A DNA stretch of 20,474 bases from a virus: IMG/VR virus record IMGVR_UViG_3300027852_000197, positions 1-20,474 of that record; one strand, given 5' to 3'. Of the stretch, positions 1 through 6,859 are shown one piece after another. Positions within the stretch are counted from its first letter, which is position 1. Every line of letters starts with the position of its first letter. The position numbers and the translations under genes are program-made. The notes beneath the pieces were generated by a model. The model saw only the letters and a list, made by a program, of their open reading frames with translations. It did no database searches and was not told where the DNA came from.

Positions 1-54
1 GCCTTCGACTTTTGGGTCGTCGTCGTCGCCTTCGACTTTTGGGTCGTCGTCGTC
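1..54. repeat. 27-bp perfect tandem duplication (two copies)
   Basis: Bases 1-27 and 28-54 are identical. The unit encodes nine residues (EGDDDDPKV on the minus strand), and six bases of a further unit follow at 55-60. The repeat keeps frame, so copy number could change without breaking the gene. Further copies may lie beyond the window edge. Confidence 0.95.
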
Positions 55-177
55 GCCTTCGGCAGCGGGCAGAGCCGCCGCGATGCGGACTGCTTGTTGC
101 ATTGTCGCGACTTGCGATAAAGACAGGTTTGCTTTTTGGGCTTTCAGATAAGCTTCGATCTGTTCGTGTAATGGCAT
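1..177 (-). CDS. Acidic-repeat protein downstream of head protease (3' end outside window)
   Basis: This gene starts at an ATG at 177 and runs leftward off the window, so only the first 59 codons are seen. An AGGAG ribosome binding site at 190-186 lies 8 bases before the ATG and overlaps the stop region of the protease gene. The first ~40 residues look like an amphipathic helix rich in Gln and Ala. They are followed by two identical copies of a nine-residue acidic unit, EGDDDDPKV, that continue to the window edge. In lambda-like phages this position, after the head protease, normally holds scaffold, decoration or major capsid genes. I do not recognise the family. A small scaffold or decoration-type protein is possible by position only. 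Confidence 0.75.
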   Translation of the reverse strand, partial: MPLHEQIEAYLKAQKANLSLSQVATMQQAVRIAAALPAAEGDDDDPKVEGDDDDPKVEG

Positions 178-188
178 AATAATATCTC

Positions 189-1196
189 CTATTTTGCCGG
201 TTGGTTTGACCGGACGGCCGAAGCCGTTTCCGGAGTTTGCACCGATGATGTCCCGGTGAATTCTTGAAGTGCGGCTAAGGCCTCGGCGCGGGTGCCGATT
301 GCATCAACCAATCCTGCCGCCACGCCCTGCTGACCGGCATAAATGCCAGCCTGCTGAGCGATGACGGCTTCGGGGGATAAGTTGCGCCCAACGGCGACGT
401 GATGAACAAAGACATTGCCGAGCTCGCCGATCATGGATTTCAAGCGCCCGATTTCGTCTTCGCTGAATTCTTTCCAGCCTGCGCCGTCCGTCTTGTAATC
501 ACCAAATTGGATAGGGATTGTTTCGATACCGATTTTTTTGTGCAGCACTGTTGTTTGGGTAAAGAGCATAATCACACCGATGGATCCGGTGATCGCTGTT
601 TCCGTGGCGATGATGGTGTCGCAGGCAGATGCCAAGGCGTAGCCGGCCGATGCTGCGCAATCACAGACGCTGGCCCAAATTGGTTTGCCGCCTGCCTGTT
701 TCATTTCGCGAATTGAGCGGACAGCTTCGAAACATCCGTCGACCAGTCCGCCAGGTGTGTCCATTTGCAGCATGATGCCGGTAATCATCGGGTCGGTTTG
801 CGCCTGGGCAACTGCGCCCGCAATGCGGTCATAGCCATCGCGGCACAGTTCGCCGTCCCAGTAATAGATAGCGCGGTCGAGGAGTGGGCCGTTGATGCGT
901 ATGATGGCCGTGGATCCGTCTGTCCAGTCCCAAAGTTTATCGCCGTGGGCAGGTTCGGCTTCGCTGTCACAATTACCGTTCAACATTGCCGGAGTGAGTG
1001 TGTAGGGTTTACGCTCGGCCGCAGATGATGCGCCGGGTGTGAAAGCGGATTTGATGCCTGCGATGATACCCGTGCCGGCCTGGTCGATTGCGCCGGAGAG
1101 ATCTCCTGTGATTTGGCTGACAAAGTCCTGTTGGCCGAAGGGCGCAAGGAATAACGGACGGTTGAGGTAGGCTGTCAAATTGGAATGTCTAGGCAT
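189..1196 (-). CDS. Phage head maturation protease, S49/SppA (lambda gpC-like) family
   Basis: Predicted to process the prohead and portal proteins during capsid maturation. The 335-residue protein has an N-terminal extension (about 1-95) followed by a ClpP/SppA-type fold (about 96-305). The nucleophile is expected to be Ser183 in the AASAGYALAS motif. The general base is expected to be Lys235 in GDYKTDGA. Their 52-residue spacing matches the Ser-Lys dyad of short SppA enzymes. ITGSIGVI (202-209) is another typical S49 block. Lambda gpC is longer (about 439 residues) because it carries the Nu3 scaffold at its C terminus, and that part seems to be missing here. The start overlaps the portal stop by eight bases (ATGCCTAG), so translation is probably coupled to the portal gene. 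Confidence 0.93.
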   Translation of the reverse strand: MPRHSNLTAYLNRPLFLAPFGQQDFVSQITGDLSGAIDQAGTGIIAGIKSAFTPGASSAAERKPYTLTPAMLNGNCDSEAEPAHGDKLWDWTDGSTAIIRINGPLLDRAIYYWDGELCRDGYDRIAGAVAQAQTDPMITGIMLQMDTPGGLVDGCFEAVRSIREMKQAGGKPIWASVCDCAASAGYALASACDTIIATETAITGSIGVIMLFTQTTVLHKKIGIETIPIQFGDYKTDGAGWKEFSEDEIGRLKSMIGELGNVFVHHVAVGRNLSPEAVIAQQAGIYAGQQGVAAGLVDAIGTRAEALAALQEFTGTSSVQTPETASAVRSNQPAK

Positions 1197-2880
1197 TTTC
1201 TTGTTCCCTCATATGTTCATTGTCGTCCGTTTCGCGAGCTTCGGATTTGTCTTCGCGGGCATTAGTGGACATGGCCTGGCTGTAATCCATAATTGGCAGG
1301 CCGAGCTCTTCACGGGTTCTGCGTTCTCTTGCCAATTGCATCAGGACTTTTTTCCAGTTTTTGCCCTGAACGGCACATTCGGCTTCTTGGGTTGAAAGCT
1401 GTAAATTCATCCGCATGCCAGCGGCCTGAACTTCTTTGACCGGGTCAACCCATCCGAGCGCCGGATAAATCCACTCAACAGCGCAATAGGCGGTCGGCAT
1501 GTCCCAGAAATCAGGCGCACCTTTTGGAGCGACCAGATTGCCGCGGGCGAATTGCTCTTCCATCCAGGCATAAAACCAACCCATCATAAAGCTGTTTGAA
1601 AAGTGCTCTTGATCGCGGGCCATGTTTTTGTGAACTTCAAGCAAAGCGGCACGAGCCGATGAGTAATTTACCTTTGACCAGTTCATTGTCAGCTGCTCGA
1701 AGCTGATGCCGGCGCCGGCAGCGATATTGTGCAGAACACGATCGATGAAGTCTTCACCGGTTTCACGCTTGGTATCGATAGCTTCTTTTGTATCGCCGTA
1801 GGGCAAAACTTCACTGCGGCCACCAAGCGGGTTTTTACGGGCGCTCGGATTGTCCTTGTAATATTGCATCCGGTCTTTTTCGACGGAGAGGACTTCTTCA
1901 GCTGTGATATTATTACTGACAGTGGACACATCGTAATTGGATGTGATGATGGTCGAGACCAGAGCATTGGCGACTTTGGACTGGAGCTCGGCGTCATCGA
2001 AGACATTGGTCGAGCGCAAGGCTTTGATGACGGGCGCGAGACGCGAAACCCCTCGTAATTGACCAGGTCTTGTGATCTGTTTGAAATGCAGGATATTTGG
2101 ACGGCCTGTCTCGGTGCGCATTGGCACTTCACGCCAGCTGTTGTTCTTGCCGCGGGTTGTCCAATCGGCCGGATGTCCTTCGCGGATATGAAAGCCGACC
2201 GGGCGGCCGGTATTGGTGAGTTCAATGCCGCGTCTGCGGGTTTCTGTATCCGCGGCATTTTGCGGATTGGAGACACGGTCAGCGTCAACCAATTGCAGTC
2301 TGGTACCTGTGTCGAGGCGGCCATTATCATCATCATAGGTCACCAAAGCAAATGCTTCGCCGTCGCGGTAGCCGCAACGGTAAGCCAGGCCGATGATCTC
2401 GCTGAAGGTATAGGTTTCTTCTTCGGTGAATTTGCCTTGTGGATCCGTGATGTACATTTCCCACAAGCATTCAACTTGTTCTGCGAAGTCGACCGCGGCA
2501 TCGAACTCAATGCCCAGGGCTTTGTGGTTGGGTTTCGAGGTCAGGCTCCATCCGGATCCGATGACGCTGTCAATGCGTTTTTCGATTGTCGATCTGGCCA
2601 GAGGGTCATTGCGTTCAAGGTCGCGCAGGCGCGAGACCAATGTGCCGCGTTCATATTCTGCGCCGGGTGGTTCGGGCGCATCGAGCCCTACGTTCCAGCC
2701 TTCGAGAACGCGGTTGTTGGTTGCCGCGCCGTCATAACGGCCGGCAGACCAAGGGGTGAGAGCCTGAGCGCCTTTAATCGCAGGCACAGATCCGCCTGAA
2801 GCGGGTATGGACAACACGTTTTCAGGGGCAGCATTGATGGTGATTGCTTTGGGGCTTGTTGTCGAGGGTAATGGTAACAT
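1189..2880 (-). CDS. Phage portal protein, lambda gpB family
   Basis: Forms the dodecameric ring at the capsid vertex through which DNA is packaged and to which the head completion proteins attach. The 563-residue length fits the lambda gpB/phage_portal_2 family (about 530). The N-terminal third has the family signature around RLRDLERNDPLARSTIEKRI, followed by VIGSGW. The middle has the ILHFKQ...PGQLRGVSRLAPVI block typical of these portals. The C-terminal tail after about residue 530 is charged and low in complexity. It starts two bases after the stop of the gpW-like gene and ends overlapping the protease start, which is the canonical W-B-C order of lambda. The long open frames on the opposite strand here are shadows. 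Confidence 0.95.
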   Translation of the reverse strand: MLPLPSTTSPKAITINAAPENVLSIPASGGSVPAIKGAQALTPWSAGRYDGAATNNRVLEGWNVGLDAPEPPGAEYERGTLVSRLRDLERNDPLARSTIEKRIDSVIGSGWSLTSKPNHKALGIEFDAAVDFAEQVECLWEMYITDPQGKFTEEETYTFSEIIGLAYRCGYRDGEAFALVTYDDDNGRLDTGTRLQLVDADRVSNPQNAADTETRRRGIELTNTGRPVGFHIREGHPADWTTRGKNNSWREVPMRTETGRPNILHFKQITRPGQLRGVSRLAPVIKALRSTNVFDDAELQSKVANALVSTIITSNYDVSTVSNNITAEEVLSVEKDRMQYYKDNPSARKNPLGGRSEVLPYGDTKEAIDTKRETGEDFIDRVLHNIAAGAGISFEQLTMNWSKVNYSSARAALLEVHKNMARDQEHFSNSFMMGWFYAWMEEQFARGNLVAPKGAPDFWDMPTAYCAVEWIYPALGWVDPVKEVQAAGMRMNLQLSTQEAECAVQGKNWKKVLMQLARERRTREELGLPIMDYSQAMSTNAREDKSEARETDDNEHMREQENA

Positions 2881-2882
2881 GA

Positions 2883-3116
2883 TTATATTCCCCCGCTAAA
2901 ATAGCCGTGGCGGCGGGCCGTGGTCGAACCTGCGGTGATGGCTGCGCATTCGGCTTCGGTGTCGAGAATTGCCTGATTGAGTTTATCAATATCAGTCGCC
3001 GCATATTTGACGGATTTGTCGGCGTAGCGCACCTCGGTCTTGAGAGCGCCGGTCAGCAGCGCGGTCTTGGCGGCGCGGAGACTGGCGAGGGTTGCGGCGC
3101 ATTCTTCTGCGGTCAT
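2883..3116 (-). CDS. Head-tail joining (head completion) protein, gpW-like
   Basis: A 77-residue protein expected to plug the portal after packaging and provide the tail attachment surface, as lambda gpW does (68 residues). The pattern fits the gpW fold: an N-terminal helix (TAEECAATLASLRAAKTALLTG), a short beta hairpin (TEVRYADKSVKYAATD), a second helix (IDKLNQAILDTEAECAA) and a basic C-terminal tail ending RRHGYFSGG. Location between terminase and portal is exactly that of gpW. The start overlaps the terminase stop by four bases (ATGA). Confidence 0.88.
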   Translation of the reverse strand: MTAEECAATLASLRAAKTALLTGALKTEVRYADKSVKYAATDIDKLNQAILDTEAECAAITAGSTTARRHGYFSGGI

Positions 3117-5278
3117 GCATCATCTCCATCAATGGGTGAATTGTTCAGTGCGGCGAGTTGCGCCAGTAGCTTGGCACGGGGGCTGCTGCGGGGCATTACT
3201 TCGGATTCTGTGACGCCTTTTGGTGTGGCAATCTTAGTCGGACCCCAAAGGTCTTCGAGCGTTGCTTGTTCGGCTTCGGGGTTGACGCCACGCTCTTCGA
3301 TCAGGTCGTGCCATTGTTCCGGCTTCTTGGTGTCCCAACGTAAATGGCAGGCAAGCGCCAGATTATAGATCAGAATATCGTGGTGCTCGTTCGGACGGTT
3401 CTTGATCTTCTGCCAGTAATAGTCAATGCGGCCGCCCCGACGGGCATGAGGCACAAGGACTTCGGCGGTGACTTGTTCGAAGAATTCCTCGTCGGCAATT
3501 TTCGGGAAATGGACCACGCCCTTTGGCCATTCGCCTTCGTCGTTCGGTCCGTCCTGCCATTGGCGCAGCATGCCGTACATGCGGGTTTTTAGGCCGTAGG
3601 TACCCACATCGTATTTAGTGGTTCGGCCAACAACAGTGCCGCCGATTTTGTGCTGGATTGATTTTGGTGAGGACAGCGGCGGTGCGGACGGTTTGTCACG
3701 GCCGCGGCCATCCAGATTGTAAACATTAGCAAGGCCTCTGGTGGCTTGGTAGACGATCGGTGAGCGGTAGCCACTATCCACGCCCCAAAGGTCGACCGGG
3801 AATGTCAGGCCGTTCTGATAAGGATAGGCGGCGGTTTGTGTGAACTCTATGAATTCGCGCCATACTTCCGGTTGATCGGTTGCGCCTTTGAAGATGCCTT
3901 TGTCGATAAGCCAGCCGTGGAGGTTTGGCCCCCAGGCATAGACGCCCCATTCGATGCGGTCTTTTTGTACATCCGCTGCGCCTGTCGTGAAATAGGCACC
4001 GAGCGGAATTTCGCAGTCAGGATAGGATTCGGTGCGCTTGGCGAGATCCACATGATCCGGTGCTTCGCCGCTGTCGTCCCAAGGTTCGGCGAGGACTTGT
4101 TGCCAGAACACTTTCATGGCCTCGCTGTCGCCTTCGGCTTCTTCGTATTCTAGCAGAATGCCGTCCCAGTCAGAGGTTTTGGCATAGGCTTTCCACAAAT
4201 GATATCCTTTGGTGCGGATGCCTTCGCAATCGCGAGCGGCCCAGGTCTCTATGTTTTCGGGGGATATGACTTCGGGTGGTTGTGGGTTTGTCGCGTTTTT
4301 GGATTTAAAGCACGGCACCCAGATGGCGGCGTCGACCATTGCGTCTTTTTCGCGTTCGGCAATATCTGTACCGCAGGACGGGCAGGAAAACACCGGCACC
4401 CGCATTTCATTGTGATTTGTGCTCCAGTGGAGATTATCGAGCTCTAAGGTGTGGAAGTCGCCGCAATGGGGACATGGCACATACCATTTGCGTTGATCGG
4501 ATTGATCAAAGGCCAGGCTGATCCGGCATGAGTTTTTAATCTGGCAGGTCGACGTCAACAGATATTTTGAATTCCTGTATACCTCCATGCGTTTAATTGC
4601 CTGCTGGACGGGGTCGCCGCGGTGTCCGGTTTCAGCCGGATATTCGCTGACTTCGTCGCCCCAATATCGCGCTCGGGTCACGCCTTGCAGGGCGGATGAG
4701 GATCCGGCAGAGGCCAGAATGCAACCACCACCAGGATAGGCCTTGATGAAGGTTGTTGAGCCTTTGCCGGATTTGTCGCTCTCGCCCTCGATGCATTTCT
4801 TGAGGACGGGCGTACTGTCGATTGTCGGCTGGATTTTGTAACGGTTGAACTTGCCCAATTCGACAATGCCCGATTGGGTGATCATCATCGGTAGTTTCTC
4901 GATATGGCCAACATAGCCAAACCAGTTGACGCCAACTTCGCTTTTGCTGGTTTGTGCGGACCATTTCAGCACAACGCCCATGCACGGGTCATCTGCGCTC
5001 AGTGAGCGGAGTGGCTCTATGACTTGTGGGCTGCGGATGTGATCCCATTTGCCTGGATATGGCGAGCCGCTGTCAGCTGAGACATATCTGTATTTTTGCG
5101 TCCAGTCGGCAGGGTCAATGTTCTCTGGCGGCTCTAAGGCTGTGGCGAGAGAGGCGAGTGCAATCGTGGCAGGGACGGCGACGGCCGTGAAGCTCGGGCG
5201 CTTGGCCCAATCTTTGAAACCGACCTTCAGGACGGCGCGGCCCTGGGCGAGGTAGGCTGTTAGGTCTGCGCGGGTCAT
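3113..5278 (-). CDS. terL: Terminase large subunit, lambda gpA family
   Basis: The ATP-driven packaging motor and cos-cleaving nuclease, 721 residues against 641 for lambda gpA. The ATPase domain has a deviant Walker A at about 107-114 (SAQTSKSE, Lys112) and a Walker B at 205-209 (YWGDE). Two CxxC pairs (269/272 and 299/302) form the zinc-ribbon-like insert common in this family. The nuclease half shows Asp436 in GAADVQ, Asp501 in GVDSGY and the late NEHHD motif. The first ~50 residues are an extension before the conserved EPP...W..Y.Y entry to the domain, so a later start cannot be excluded. The start overlaps the small-subunit stop by four bases (ATGA). This family usually belongs to cos-type packaging. 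Confidence 0.96.
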   Translation of the reverse strand: MTRADLTAYLAQGRAVLKVGFKDWAKRPSFTAVAVPATIALASLATALEPPENIDPADWTQKYRYVSADSGSPYPGKWDHIRSPQVIEPLRSLSADDPCMGVVLKWSAQTSKSEVGVNWFGYVGHIEKLPMMITQSGIVELGKFNRYKIQPTIDSTPVLKKCIEGESDKSGKGSTTFIKAYPGGGCILASAGSSSALQGVTRARYWGDEVSEYPAETGHRGDPVQQAIKRMEVYRNSKYLLTSTCQIKNSCRISLAFDQSDQRKWYVPCPHCGDFHTLELDNLHWSTNHNEMRVPVFSCPSCGTDIAEREKDAMVDAAIWVPCFKSKNATNPQPPEVISPENIETWAARDCEGIRTKGYHLWKAYAKTSDWDGILLEYEEAEGDSEAMKVFWQQVLAEPWDDSGEAPDHVDLAKRTESYPDCEIPLGAYFTTGAADVQKDRIEWGVYAWGPNLHGWLIDKGIFKGATDQPEVWREFIEFTQTAAYPYQNGLTFPVDLWGVDSGYRSPIVYQATRGLANVYNLDGRGRDKPSAPPLSSPKSIQHKIGGTVVGRTTKYDVGTYGLKTRMYGMLRQWQDGPNDEGEWPKGVVHFPKIADEEFFEQVTAEVLVPHARRGGRIDYYWQKIKNRPNEHHDILIYNLALACHLRWDTKKPEQWHDLIEERGVNPEAEQATLEDLWGPTKIATPKGVTESEVMPRSSPRAKLLAQLAALNNSPIDGDDA

Positions 5279-5874
5279 GCGGATTGCGCCTGGTCTTGGG
5301 TTGGGTTGATCAGCTGGTCAAAGGCTTGGAGCTCTTCGACGAAAACGGCGAGCAAGTTGAAGTCGTCTTGTCTGAGGGCGGCGATGACTTCGCGCTCGGT
5401 CTGGCAGCCGGACAAGTGGCGAGCCAGCGTTTCACGGCGGGTGGACATGGCTTGCTGGAGCATGGCGGCGGCGGCGGGGCCGATGCCTTCTATCTCTTCG
5501 CGGGGGATAAGATTGCCGGCCATTTTCTGATATTTCAGCTTGGACATGTTCGCGTCGGCGCGTTCTTTTTCCTCGCGGGAGGTGGCAATCTTGGTGGCTG
5601 TGTTGTCTAGCGGCGTGACGTTGGTTTCTACTGGTTGATCATCCGGGTGCATCGCGGCGGTTTTTAATGGGTTTTGAAGGGCGGACAACAGAGCGTCTGA
5701 CTTGGCAACATCCACTCTCGGGCGGCCATTGGAATTCTTGGTCATCACGATCTCGCCGCGGGTTTTCCACTTGCCGACTGTTTGACGTTTGACGCCTCGG
5801 TGGCGGGCGTAGGCAGCCTGGGTCATCATGGTGGGGGTTGTGGCTTTTTTGGGTGCCGCGGGTTTTTTAGCCAT
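5275..5874 (-). CDS. terS: Terminase small subunit, Nu1-like DNA-packaging protein
   Basis: Expected to recognise the packaging site and load the large terminase. The 199-residue protein has a Lys/Ala/Pro-rich head (1-15) and a MerR-like winged helix-turn-helix (about 17-60: QAAYARHRGVKRQTVGKW...GRPRVD). A charged helix follows (about 97-125, REEKERADANMSKLKYQKMAG), matching the assembly helix of Nu1-like proteins, then a helical C-terminal region that should bind TerL. No good Shine-Dalgarno is visible: AGGAC lies about 14 bases before the ATG. Met16/Met17 are alternative starts but are no better placed. Immediately upstream are phased TGACAAA repeats, the natural candidate binding sites for this protein. 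Confidence 0.88.
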   Translation of the reverse strand: MAKKPAAPKKATTPTMMTQAAYARHRGVKRQTVGKWKTRGEIVMTKNSNGRPRVDVAKSDALLSALQNPLKTAAMHPDDQPVETNVTPLDNTATKIATSREEKERADANMSKLKYQKMAGNLIPREEIEGIGPAAAAMLQQAMSTRRETLARHLSGCQTEREVIAALRQDDFNLLAVFVEELQAFDQLINPTQDQAQSA

Positions 5875-5885
5875 ATATTAGGTGG

Positions 5886-6065
5886 CTTGTCCTTTTGTCA
5901 AAATGTCCACTGATTTGTCACCTTTAATCATCAATTTGTCAGCCTTATTAAAAACATCACCGTAAAAAAAACTCAAACGCTATGCCGCCCCGTATACGCT
6001 GCGGCCGCAGGAAGGACCCCACGATCTTGCGCCGAGATGGAGCGAAAAATTTAACGGTTTTGTCA
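5886..6065. other. Candidate cos region: TGACAAA iterons plus adjacent palindromes
   Basis: This non-coding stretch sits between the small-terminase gene and the last early gene, the place of cos in lambda. Read on the plus strand, TTTGTCA occurs at 5894-5900, 5914-5920 and 5935-5941, at 20 and 21-base intervals, that is, on one face of the helix. A fourth copy lies at 6059-6065, beyond a GC-rich block. Relatives (CTTGTCC at 5886, AATGTCC at 5902) fill gaps. The GC-rich block contains CGTATACG (5991-5998) directly abutting CTGCGGCCGCAG (5999-6010), both perfect palindromes. I infer cosB-like sites for the Nu1-like protein and a cosN-like nicking site at the palindromes. This is not proven. 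Confidence 0.5.
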
Positions 6066-6078
6066 GGAATACAGATTG

Positions 6079-6642
6079 CTAATCATCTTTGTGTGTGTTC
6101 GTCAACCCATAATGTTCAGATAATATCAAAAGCCCAACTCCAAGCAGTGTAGATGCACAGGTTCGGCGGCTCTCAGCCCTACTATATCGTTTTGAATAGT
6201 CGCCAGCTGCAGTAAGAACTACACCATTTATTAAAACGCCAACCACAACATCCATGATTGATTTGGCCGCCATCACATCTCTGGCAGAGTTATGCCGAGC
6301 GCGAGCATCGATGACACTTGCACTAACATGGTCACCGGCAATGCCGCCGCCTTGAACTCTCTCTTTAAACTGGGTTGTCGCAATTCCAGAACCATAACCC
6401 TGGTCATGATCTGCTATGAATATTTCAGCCGCTCGGCACTGCGCGGCTGTTAATGTCCGCGCTTTATACATCCTCAAAATGCTGGACGGCAGAGATGGCG
6501 ACAATTTAACTGTCACACCATCCCCTGCCCGCCAGTTCCGAGAATGCTTGACCCGATCCATTTCAGGTTTCGCTCGCGGCAGGTCGCTCAACAATTCCGC
6601 TTCTGTAGGTTTCTTCTTTTCCTTCACATAGCCCTTAGCCAT
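6079..6642 (-). CDS. DUF6456-like protein, possible late regulator
   Basis: The 187-residue protein resembles what I remember of the alphaproteobacterial DUF6456 family: an LTAAQ..AAE entry (about 70), a DAR.RH..AR helix in the middle and a C-terminal VVVGVLINGVVL...LLGVGLLILSEHYG block. The molecular role of that family is unclear. ATG at 6642 is preferred because AAGGA lies six bases before it. A TTG two codons earlier has no room for a ribosome binding site. It is the last gene before the presumed cos and is set off from the helicase gene by about 200 bases of repeat-rich DNA. By position it corresponds to a late-gene regulator such as lambda Q, but that is inference only. Confidence 0.6.
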   Translation of the reverse strand: MAKGYVKEKKKPTEAELLSDLPRAKPEMDRVKHSRNWRAGDGVTVKLSPSLPSSILRMYKARTLTAAQCRAAEIFIADHDQGYGSGIATTQFKERVQGGGIAGDHVSASVIDARARHNSARDVMAAKSIMDVVVGVLINGVVLTAAGDYSKRYSRAESRRTCASTLLGVGLLILSEHYGLTNTHKDD

Positions 6643-6673
6643 ATCCAATCCTTATCTGTTTAATTATTCAAAT

Positions 6674-6762
6674 ATGCAAACTATGCAAACTATTCAGGGT
6701 TAGCCCCGCGCACACAGGCGCACACATGGGACTACTCCCTATAGAGTTTGCATAGTTTGCAT
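6674..6762. repeat. Inverted repeat of tandem ATGCAAACT units
   Basis: Bases 6674-6691 read ATGCAAACTATGCAAACT, two tandem nine-base units. Bases 6745-6762 are its exact reverse complement, giving perfect 18-base arms around a 53-base centre. The centre holds GGGTTAGCCCC and alternating purine-pyrimidine CGCGCACACAGGCGCACACA. The array lies in the gap between the helicase gene and the DUF6456-like gene. It could be a binding array for a regulator, an origin or a transcript-processing hairpin. The sequence does not decide. Confidence 0.9.
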
Positions 6763-6802
6763 GCCCGCCACTTAACCCATTGTTTTATTTATATAATTCA
6801 CC

Positions 6803-6827
6803 ATGCAAACGCACCACGCGTTCGCAT
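6803..6827. repeat. Short hairpin containing a further ATGCAAAC unit
   Basis: TGCAAACGC (6804-6812) and GCGTTCGCA (6818-6826) pair in eight of nine positions around a five-base loop. The left arm is another ATGCAAAC copy and the right arm a degenerate reversed copy. It lies about 33 bases beyond the helicase stop. No T-tract follows on the minus strand, so it is not a typical intrinsic terminator. Confidence 0.6.
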
Positions 6828-6859
6828 ATTCTTGAATGTTTCGCATTAAATCAGCCCCG

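Noticed and set aside
1689-2336. 215-codon minus-strand frame inside the portal gene
   Set aside because: Out of frame within the portal, Ser/Pro/Ile-rich, no motif.
2059-2799. Long plus-strand open frame (246 codons) opposite the portal gene
   Set aside because: It is the shadow of a strongly recognised portal protein. No ribosome binding site or family pattern supports it.
5870-5901. TTGACA...TAATAT promoter-like pair just before terS
   Set aside because: The spacer is 15 bases and the transcript would start at or after the terS ATG. TTGACA is more simply one copy of the TGACAAA iteron.
6643-6648. TTG start two codons upstream for the DUF6456-like gene
   Set aside because: The AAGGA needed for initiation abuts the TTG directly. 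It is correctly spaced only for the ATG at 6642.
6767-6841. 24-codon frame after the helicase (MRNIQEYANAWC...)
   Set aside because: Protein-like but very short, with only a weak GGGG upstream and a hairpin inside. Insufficient support.
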